NCBI GenBank assembly: GCA_039798005.1
Contig: JBDKGV010000211.1
Location: 1 to 6,060 of the forward strand
DNA length: 6,060 bases
Direction of reading: 5' to 3'
From: JBDKGV01 sp039798005
Lineage (GTDB): Bacteria > Fibrobacterota > Fibrobacteria > UBA5070
Under the pieces are notes generated by a model. The model did not search any database, was not told the origin of the DNA, and saw nothing but the letters and a program-made list of their open reading frames with translations. The position numbers were made by a program, and so were the translations under genes. This document shows, in pieces, positions 1 to 5,380 of this stretch. Each line of letters begins with the position of its first letter. Positions within the stretch are counted from its first letter, which is position 1.

Positions 1-1
1 C

Positions 2-667
2 GCCGAATACGCCCTCAAGATCGCGCAAAAGAGCGACCTCATCAACCAGACCTCGATCTTCGGCGACGCGCAGAGCCGTCCTTGGATCGCCACCTACTGG
101 GCGCCTGCGGGAACCGGCATCCCCCAGTACCAGCTCATCCACCACGACGGTACGGCTTGGAAGACCCGGCAGATCTCGCATCGCACCACGGCCTTTTCCC
201 TGAACGGCGTCGGGACCAAGCAGATCCCCATCTCGCGTCCTCAGCTGGTGGTGGATGCGACGGCGGATTCCATCGGCGTGACTCTGGTCTTCCGCGACGT
301 GGAGCGAGGCGACAAGGTCTCCCTGATGCGCACGACAAATCTTGTCAAAAACATCTGGACCGTCACCGACCTCACCGGCTCCACGGTGCAGGCGTGGGAG
401 CCCAGCTACGACATCGACCTCTGGAACTCCTCCCGCATCCTTGCGCTCTTCGTGCAGCGCATGGGCCAAGGCGACGGCGAGACGAGCGTGGCCTTGGGGC
501 CCCAACCCGTGCAGATCCTGGAATGGAGTCCGTCCACCACCTCCGCGATCCGCCTGCATCCACGAGCAAGGGCATTCAAGTCTGACGAACCGCGCATCGA
601 CATCTCCGGGCGGATCATCCCCAATCCGGTTCCCTTGGCATTCCCCCACTTCACACCCACGCCATGA
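2..667 (+). CDS. BNR_4-family beta-propeller protein, C-terminal part (probable secreted glycan hydrolase/lyase; 5' end outside window)
   Basis: The frame is open from the first bases to a TGA at 665-667, giving 221 visible residues; the start and any signal peptide lie upstream. The visible part reads like the later blades of BNR_4 (PF15892-type) proteins. It has a blade motif 'NQTSIFGDAQSRPWIATYW' at about residues 15-33, 'ISRPQLVVD' at 77-85, 'LVFRDVERGDKVS' at 95-107, and 'WEPSYDIDLWN' at 132-142 before the closing strand ending in 'QILEW' (171-175). Known members of this fold include GH145 rhamnosidases and the PL24/PL25/PL27 lyases acting on rhamnose-uronate linkages; others are uncharacterised, so the reaction cannot be named from this fragment. 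The last ~45 residues after 'LEW' are proline- and arginine-rich and match nothing I recognise. Unlike the two neighbouring enzymes, there is no sorting-type beta domain at the end. The gene converges on the GH127 gene. The family call is fairly sure; substrate is inference. Confidence 0.8.
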   Translation, partial: AEYALKIAQKSDLINQTSIFGDAQSRPWIATYWAPAGTGIPQYQLIHHDGTAWKTRQISHRTTAFSLNGVGTKQIPISRPQLVVDATADSIGVTLVFRDVERGDKVSLMRTTNLVKNIWTVTDLTGSTVQAWEPSYDIDLWNSSRILALFVQRMGQGDGETSVALGPQPVQILEWSPSTTSAIRLHPRARAFKSDEPRIDISGRIIPNPVPLAFPHFTPTP

Positions 668-734
668 ACTGCATCAGTTCCGGGGCGCCTCCCGCCTCGC
701 TGCGCGCGGCGTGACCGGGCTGCCTGCCAAGCCT

Positions 735-763
735 CGGCTTTGCCGGGGTCTTGGGCAAAGCCG
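735..763. terminator. Hairpin between convergent genes (possible bidirectional terminator)
   Basis: A perfect 10-bp inverted repeat, CGGCTTTGCC (735-744) and GGCAAAGCCG (754-763), encloses a 9-nt loop. It sits in the 120-bp gap between the stop codons of the converging BNR_4 gene (667) and GH127 gene (788), where a shared terminator is expected. Neither strand has a T-run after the stem, so it is not a textbook intrinsic terminator. It could instead work with Rho or protect mRNA 3' ends. Nearby CCAAG (727-731 region) and CTTGG (750-754) could form a competing stem. Confidence 0.5.
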
Positions 764-787
764 GACCCTTGCCGCAAGCAGGACGCA

Positions 788-3457
788 TCAGCGAACGATC
801 GAGATCCTCGACGCCTGGATCAGCGCGCCCTCCCGCACGACCTGGACCACGAAGAGCCCTGCCCTGCCCCGCAGGTCGATCTCCCCGTGCATCGCACCCG
901 CCGGGAGAACGAAGCTTCGAACGGACCGGCCATCGAGTCGGCGGACCGAGACGGTGGTCGGCACCTCGGAGGCCTCCGGCATGTCCAGGAGCAGGGTCGT
1001 GCCCTTGGCGGCCACCTGAACAAAGGACCGCCCGTCAAGACTCGGGGTCAGCTCGGCGACGCCGGTGGTGACCTGCTTGCGCAGGAGCCGCACCCCGAAG
1101 AGTCCGCCCACGGTCCCGGAGGTGGCCTGAAACTTGACCTCGATGCGGGCCTTGCCCTGCACGAGGCTGTTGGGGATCACGTATTCCTGGTTGACGAACT
1201 CGTTCTTCTTCCACTTGTTGATGAGGTTCTCGGTGGCCAGTTTCTGGCCATCGACCAGGATGTCGAAGGTGCGCGTGCAGGAGGTCTCGTTGCCCCAGTA
1301 CCGGACCATCAGCGACAGGTCCGTCTCCGACTTGGTGTCGAGCTCGTAGGCGATGGAACCGCCGGTGCCGCCCGTGCAGGAGCCGGCGCTGCGGTAGGAT
1401 TCCCCGTTGGCGATCCCGGTGGTCGAGTTCGTCGAGGTCATCTTGTGGTCGACCTCGGGCTGCTGCTGCCCGGGAACGAGGCGATCGATGGTGCGGCCCT
1501 CCAGGAGAAGCGCGGCAGCCTGCGCCTTGGAGAGGCTGTCGAGGGTCTTGGCATCCGTCAGGAGCATCCAGTACATCATGTAGCGGGCGTCGTGGATCTT
1601 GTAGAAGGGCTCGAAGACCAGCGACGTGTCCTTCTTGGCGGCAAACAGGAACGGAGCCTTGAACGTGAGGGGCTTGCCGGGGACCGGCACCAGCCGCGAG
1701 GCGATCGAATCGGGCTTGGCGGCCAGCATGGGCGCTTGGGTGAGGTCGAGCTGCGGGCCACCCGCGATGTGGCTCCAACGGCCGTCGTCAGCGACAAGTC
1801 CTGTCAAACTCTCGGTGCCGGTCTTCGCGCCCAGCACGATGGGCCCGTGGAGGATGGCGACGTAGTTGGCGACGTTGGGCATCGCTTCGACGGAATTGTG
1901 CATTGGAAGCAGGACCGTGACGACATCGCCGTTGTTCCAGGTGCGGTTCACCTCGACGTACGACGACGCGTTCGACTGACTGGAGACCGTGTCGGTGCCG
2001 ACCACGATCTTGAATTCACCGGACTTCACCCACGAAGGGTGGCGGATCAGCAGACGGAACTTGGCAGGGGCCGCCGTGGCGACGGTGAGCTTGGTCCTCT
2101 CCTCTTCCGGGAAGGCGGTGGTCTGCGTGATCTTGACGCCCTTCTCCTTCCAGTTCAGTTCGCTGGCCAGGAAGAGGTTCACGAACAGCGAATCGCTCTT
2201 GTGCACGTAGGCGAACTGCGCGTACTTGCCGGGATTCTCCATGCCCGACCCCACGCAGCACCACATGGCCGAGTTCACCTTGGAATAGACCTGATAGTGC
2301 CGGGGCCGAGCGGGCGTGAAGTACACGTAGCCGCCGTGGCCGGGGTGGATGACCGACAGGATGTGGTTGAAGAGCGAGCGCTCGTAGAAGTCGGCGTACT
2401 TCGCCTGGGGGCTCATGCGGAAGAGGTCCTCGGTGAGCTTGAGCATGTTGTACGAATTGCAGGACTCAGGGCCTTCGGGGACGTTCACGTAATCGGTGTA
2501 CTTGCTCGCGTCGGGGAAGTATTCCTGGCGGCTGTTGGCGCCGATGGCGATGCTGCGCTTGCCGGTCACCGTGCTCCAGAAATGCTGAGCACCCTTGGTG
2601 TATGCGGCGTCGCCGGAAAGCTCGGCGATGCGGGCGAACCCGATGGCCTTCGGGACCTGGGTGTTGGCGTGCTTGTTGTCGAGGTTGTCGGTGCCGGCGG
2701 CCATGGCGTTCAGGAGCCACTTGTGCGACCACTTCTTCGCCGCGTTCAGGTACTTGACATTTTTCGTCATGCCGTAGGCGTCGGCGTAGACCTCGTTCAT
2801 GCCTCCGTATTCGTTGCCCATCATTCCTTCGACCGCGGCGTCGGAGAGGGGACCGGTGATCGTCAAGCCCCAGTCGCAGAGCTTGAGGAACATGGTCTTG
2901 GCGGTCTCGTCCCCCGCATAGAGCCAAGCGTCGCGCAGTCCGGCGTAGGTCTTGTGGATGTTGTACCACGGCACCCAGTAGTCCCACTGCGCCCCGGTGT
3001 TCCCGGATTTGATCTTGAGCCAAAGGGCCTTGCCGTTGGGGACGCCGCTGAGGTATCCCACGAAGTTGGCCTCCTTGCCGTTGGCGTCCTGGGCGCGCTT
3101 GAGCTCGCTGACCACGTAGTCCATCCGCGCCTTGATCTGCGCGTCGCCGGTGGCGGCATAATGCATGGCCAAGGCGCTGAGGTAGTGCCCGCCGACATGA
3201 CCGTCGAGCCCCGCCCAGTTCGTGAACACGGCCCCTTTCGCGGTCAGGCCCGCCTCCTTCAAGTATGGCTGCATGAGACGATCGACATCGTAGGCGAGCA
3301 AGGTCTTGCCGTTGAGATCCATCCTCTGCTTGAACGGGCCGTCCAGCAGCTTGACATCCCCCAAGGCGAACATGGCGGGGTACAGCTTCTCCTGTGCCTG
3401 CGTACCGGTGGCGCAGGCCAGACCCAAGGCCAAGGCGAACAGTGTGATTTTTCTCAT
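788..3457 (-). CDS. Secreted GH127 beta-L-arabinofuranosidase (DUF1680) with C-terminal beta domain and sorting-like tail
   Basis: 889 residues starting at the ATG read from 3457. This start is chosen because a GGAG lies 8 nt upstream and the protein then opens with a signal peptide (MRKITLFALALGLACATGTQA, cleavage near 20-22). The frame stays open 86 codons further up, but that stretch is non-protein-like and overlaps the promoter region. Residues ~28-560 are the GH127 catalytic region: 'GHVGGHYLSA' (86-95), 'WVPWYNIHKTYAGL' (161-174), 'ANTQVPKAIGF' (264-274). The family's retaining mechanism uses a cysteine nucleophile held near other Cys/Glu residues and zinc. The matching residues appear as E331-S-C333 and the vicinal pair C400-C401, with E312 a candidate for the further glutamate, so the enzyme looks active. 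Residues ~653-795 form an extra beta domain like the DUF6805-type domain of long GH127 proteins. Residues ~805-889 ('LDGRSV...GLFVVQVV...') resemble a type IX secretion sorting domain. It would release beta-linked L-arabinofuranose outside the cell or at its surface. Confidence 0.92.
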   Translation of the reverse strand: MRKITLFALALGLACATGTQAQEKLYPAMFALGDVKLLDGPFKQRMDLNGKTLLAYDVDRLMQPYLKEAGLTAKGAVFTNWAGLDGHVGGHYLSALAMHYAATGDAQIKARMDYVVSELKRAQDANGKEANFVGYLSGVPNGKALWLKIKSGNTGAQWDYWVPWYNIHKTYAGLRDAWLYAGDETAKTMFLKLCDWGLTITGPLSDAAVEGMMGNEYGGMNEVYADAYGMTKNVKYLNAAKKWSHKWLLNAMAAGTDNLDNKHANTQVPKAIGFARIAELSGDAAYTKGAQHFWSTVTGKRSIAIGANSRQEYFPDASKYTDYVNVPEGPESCNSYNMLKLTEDLFRMSPQAKYADFYERSLFNHILSVIHPGHGGYVYFTPARPRHYQVYSKVNSAMWCCVGSGMENPGKYAQFAYVHKSDSLFVNLFLASELNWKEKGVKITQTTAFPEEERTKLTVATAAPAKFRLLIRHPSWVKSGEFKIVVGTDTVSSQSNASSYVEVNRTWNNGDVVTVLLPMHNSVEAMPNVANYVAILHGPIVLGAKTGTESLTGLVADDGRWSHIAGGPQLDLTQAPMLAAKPDSIASRLVPVPGKPLTFKAPFLFAAKKDTSLVFEPFYKIHDARYMMYWMLLTDAKTLDSLSKAQAAALLLEGRTIDRLVPGQQQPEVDHKMTSTNSTTGIANGESYRSAGSCTGGTGGSIAYELDTKSETDLSLMVRYWGNETSCTRTFDILVDGQKLATENLINKWKKNEFVNQEYVIPNSLVQGKARIEVKFQATSGTVGGLFGVRLLRKQVTTGVAELTPSLDGRSFVQVAAKGTTLLLDMPEASEVPTTVSVRRLDGRSVRSFVLPAGAMHGEIDLRGRAGLFVVQVVREGALIQASRISIVR

Positions 3458-3465
3458 GGAACGGA

Positions 3466-3469
3466 CTCC
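3466..3469 (-). promoter_or_regulatory. Ribosome binding site of the GH127 gene
   Basis: On the minus strand GGAG is followed by 8 nt and then ATG at 3457. This supports the internal start in front of the signal peptide over the longer open frame that begins near 3715. Confidence 0.65.
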
Positions 3470-3590
3470 GGCGGAGGTGACCTGGACGGCTTGACGAAAG
3501 CTGGAAGTCCACTGGACGTGTTCTGGTGGACGATGGCATATAGCATGCGCGGAAAGCGGAAGCGGTGCCGTCCAATTCGTATCGGGGCAA

Positions 3591-3605
3591 TTGCCATTCT
3601 GGCAA
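3591..3605. promoter_or_regulatory. Operator-like dyad, copy 1 (TTGCCA-N3-TGGCAA)
   Basis: A perfect 6-bp inverted repeat with a 3-bp centre (TTGCCA TTC TGGCAA). Read on the minus strand it continues as TGGCAAT-T-GCCCCG (down to 3583), a flank shared with the other two copies. GGCAATTGCC at 3586-3595 is also a self-complementary 10-mer. The centre is 141 bp upstream of the GH127 start and 99 bp upstream of the GH43 start. The size and symmetry fit a homodimeric repressor or activator site; the binding protein is unknown. Confidence 0.6.
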
Positions 3606-3620
3606 GACAAGGGCTTTGTC
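3606..3620. promoter_or_regulatory. Second-type dyad abutting copy 1 (GACAA-N5-TTGTC)
   Basis: The arms GACAA (3606-3610) and TTGTC (3616-3620) are perfect complements around a 5-bp centre. The dyad spans 15 bp and begins at the base after copy 1 ends. Its arms differ from the TTGCC type, so it may be a site for another protein, a degenerate version of the same site, or chance. It is weaker evidence than the TTGCCA copies. Confidence 0.35.
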
Positions 3621-3625
3621 CGGCA

Positions 3626-3640
3626 TTGCCAAATTGGCAC
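3626..3640. promoter_or_regulatory. Operator-like dyad, copy 2 (TTGCCA-N3-TGGCAC)
   Basis: The arms are TTGCCA and TGGCAC around AAT, matching copy 1 at 11 of 12 arm positions. On the minus strand it reads into TTGGCAATGCC, an 11-mer found again exactly in copy 3 at 5319-5329. Copies 1 and 2 are 35 bp apart centre to centre and have the same orientation. The centre is 64 bp upstream of the GH43 ATG, almost the same distance as copy 3 has to the regulator ATG (63 bp). Confidence 0.6.
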
Positions 3641-3696
3641 AAGGCAACCACGGAAACCGCCCATGAACGGAAGGAATGTCGGCGTAGCTTCTTGAG

Positions 3697-5286
3697 ATGA
3701 GACGAACAATGTCATTCTGGCTTTTGGTCCTGGCCTCGATCGGATTCTCCGAGAACCCCATCATCCAGACGAAGTTCACCGCCGATCCTGCGCCCATGGT
3801 CTGGAACGACACGGTCTTCCTGTACACCAGCCACGACGAGGACAATGCCACCGGAAACGGCGGATTCCAGATGAAGGACTGGATGCTCTACACGTCGACC
3901 GACATGGTGAACTGGCGGGATCGAGGCGTCGTCGCTTCGCTTGCGAACTTCAAATGGGGCCCCCAGGACAATGGCGCTTGGGCTGTCCAGACGATCCAGC
4001 GCAACGGCAAGTTCTACATGTACGCCCCCCTCCACGGCAAAGGCATCGGGGTGCTGGTCTCGAACAGTCCCTACGGCCCCTTCACCGACCCGCTCGGCAA
4101 GGCGTTGGTCGCCGACGACCCGTGGAAGTACATCGATCCGTCACCCTTCATCGACTCCGACGGACAGGCCTACCTCTACTTCGGCAATCCCGATGCCTGG
4201 TGGGTGAAACTCAACCCCGACATGATCTCGAGGTCCGGGACCATCAGCATGGTTCCCCGACTCAAGACCTACCAAGAAGGCCCTTGGATCTACAAGCACG
4301 GCAGCAACTACTACCTGGCCTTCGCCTCGACCTGTTGCCCTGAGGGAATCGGGTACGCGATGAGCACGAGCCCCACCGGACCGTGGACCTACAAGGGGTC
4401 CATCATGGACGGCAACTCGAGATCCTCCGGCAACCATCCCGGCATCATCGATTTCAAGGGGAAGTCGTACGTGTTCGGGTTCAACTACGCGATCAACTTC
4501 TCGCAGGTCACCGATCAGCGGGAGCGGCGCTCCATCAGTCTTTCCGAGATGAAGTACAACGCCGACGGAACCATCCAGAAACTTCCCTGGTGGGGTGGCG
4601 ACATGCCCTCCGTTTCCAACGTTTCGCCGGTCGATTCCTTGAATCCCTTCCTCCGGACCGAGGCCGAGACCATGGCCTGGTCCAAGGGCGTGAAGACGGA
4701 ACCGTGCAGCGAAGGAGGCATGAACCTCGCAAGCCTTGAGAACGGCGACTACATCAAGCTCAGAAGCGTCGATTTCGCCCAAGGGGCAGCATCCTTCGAA
4801 GCGCGCGTGGCCTCGGCCAACAGCGGCGGGAGCATCGAGATCCGTCTGGACGGCGAAACGGGGAAGCTCGTCGGGACCTGCGCCGTCTCGGGGACCGGTG
4901 GCTGGCAGACGTGGACGACGAAAACCTGCGGCATCGACGTCGTCTCCGGTGTCCACGACCTCTTTCTGGTCTTCAAGGGCGGAAGCGGATTCCTCTTCAA
5001 CGTCAACTGGTGGAAGTTCAACGGCCTGACCACCGCCGTCGAGCCCCAAGCGAAAATCGCCGGAATCGAAGATGCCCGATGGAATCGAGCCACCGGGGAA
5101 CTCGTGATCCGCACCGCCTCCCCCCAAGCGTCGGTGGAGCTGGTTTCCGCCCAAGGCGAGGTCCGGGCCTTGGGAACCGGAAGCCTGGTCCGGCTGGAGA
5201 CCCGGGGGATCCGCCCAGGCATCCATCTCGTTCGGATCCGGCAAGCCGGATCGGTGCAGACCCTGAAGGTTCTCCTGAACCTGTGA
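3697..5286 (+). CDS. Secreted GH43 glycoside hydrolase with CBM6 and C-terminal sorting-like domain
   Basis: 529 residues. GH43 is an inverting five-bladed beta-propeller family, mostly arabinofuranosidases, xylosidases and arabinanases acting on plant hemicellulose or pectin side chains. The three expected acidic residues are visible: D30 in 'ADPAP' (general base), D147 in 'YIDPSPFID' (pKa modulator), and E194 in 'YQEGPWIYK' (general acid). H247 in 'NHPGI' fits the conserved core histidine. Residues ~318-443 are a CBM6-type module: 'RTEAETM' at 320-326, W403/W406, and a closing 'FNVNWWKF' at 434-441, where aromatic residues and N435/N437 may bind sugar. Residues ~450-529 ('GIRPGIHLVRI') resemble a type IX secretion sorting domain. 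The signal peptide is within the first ~18 residues. No clear ribosome site precedes the ATG at 3697. A second in-frame ATG at 3709 has a weak GAGATGAG 7 nt upstream; 3697 is preferred because its two arginines give a normal signal-peptide n-region. Arabinofuranosidase is likely given GH127 next door, but xylosidase is possible. Confidence 0.9.
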   Translation: MRRTMSFWLLVLASIGFSENPIIQTKFTADPAPMVWNDTVFLYTSHDEDNATGNGGFQMKDWMLYTSTDMVNWRDRGVVASLANFKWGPQDNGAWAVQTIQRNGKFYMYAPLHGKGIGVLVSNSPYGPFTDPLGKALVADDPWKYIDPSPFIDSDGQAYLYFGNPDAWWVKLNPDMISRSGTISMVPRLKTYQEGPWIYKHGSNYYLAFASTCCPEGIGYAMSTSPTGPWTYKGSIMDGNSRSSGNHPGIIDFKGKSYVFGFNYAINFSQVTDQRERRSISLSEMKYNADGTIQKLPWWGGDMPSVSNVSPVDSLNPFLRTEAETMAWSKGVKTEPCSEGGMNLASLENGDYIKLRSVDFAQGAASFEARVASANSGGSIEIRLDGETGKLVGTCAVSGTGGWQTWTTKTCGIDVVSGVHDLFLVFKGGSGFLFNVNWWKFNGLTTAVEPQAKIAGIEDARWNRATGELVIRTASPQASVELVSAQGEVRALGTGSLVRLETRGIRPGIHLVRIRQAGSVQTLKVLLNL

Positions 5287-5310
5287 GCGCGGAGCCTACA
5301 AAACCGGACG

Positions 5311-5325
5311 TTGCCGGATTGGCAA
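5311..5325. promoter_or_regulatory. Operator-like dyad, copy 3 (TTGCCG-N3-TGGCAA)
   Basis: The arms are TTGCCG and TGGCAA around GAT, one mismatch from a perfect dyad and 11 of 12 arm positions like copy 1. It continues as TGGCAATGCCCCG to 5332, matching the minus-strand flank of copies 1 and 2. It lies 25 bp after the GH43 stop and its centre is 63 bp before the regulator ATG. An operator for the regulator gene is the best reading. A role as the GH43 mRNA end hairpin is possible, but there is no T-run. Confidence 0.55.
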
Positions 5326-5339
5326 TGCCCCGGGACCGA

Positions 5340-5355
5340 ATCGGAAGCCTCCGAT
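5340..5355. repeat. Small hairpin upstream of the regulator gene
   Basis: ATCGGA (5340-5345) and TCCGAT (5350-5355) form a perfect 6-bp stem with a 4-nt AGCC loop, between copy 3 of the dyad and the ATG at 5381. It may be part of a GH43 terminator or a second regulatory site. A stem this short can arise by chance, and no T-run follows. Confidence 0.3.
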
Positions 5356-5380
5356 CCAAGGGCGGGGTTAGATTGGATCG

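Larger units (their letters stand above)
3458..3696. promoter_or_regulatory. Divergent promoter region between GH127 (-) and GH43 (+)
   Basis: This 239-bp non-coding region separates two start codons pointing away from each other, so it must hold promoters for both strands. It carries a cluster of dyads between 3583 and 3640, described separately. On the minus strand a TATATG (3542-3537) could be a -10 for GH127, with a leader of about 70 nt, but no good -35 lies at the usual distance. For GH43 I see no convincing -10/-35 pair. An in-frame TAG at 3685-3687 fixes the upstream limit of the GH43 gene. Confidence 0.6.

Noticed and set aside
1234..1250. Perfect 7-bp inverted repeat TGGCCAG-TTT-CTGGCCA
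   Set aside because: It lies within GH127 coding sequence ('DGQKLA'), and some 7-bp-arm dyad of this spacing is expected by chance roughly once per 16 kb. Its arms differ from the TTGCCA motif.
3591..3645. Sigma-54 (-24/-12) promoter suggested by TGGCAC/TGGCAA in the dyads
   Set aside because: On neither strand is TGGCAM followed at the right spacing by TTGCW in any of the three copies.
740..3700. A very long open frame (986 codons) on the plus strand, opposite the GH127 gene
   Set aside because: Its codons are exact reverse complements of the GH127 codons, so a stop would appear only where GH127 uses TTA, CTA or TCA, which GC-rich genes avoid. The product has no recognisable domain, while the opposite strand has a signal peptide and the GH127 active-site motifs.
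3458..3715. An 86-residue N-terminal extension of GH127 starting near 3715
   Set aside because: It would bury the signal peptide, overlap the GH43 start and cover the dyad cluster. The start at 3457 has a GGAG at 8 nt and a normal signal peptide.
4141..5244. Long minus-strand open frame opposite GH43
   Set aside because: It is in the exact reverse-complement codon register of GH43 and has no recognisable domain; it is a compositional shadow.
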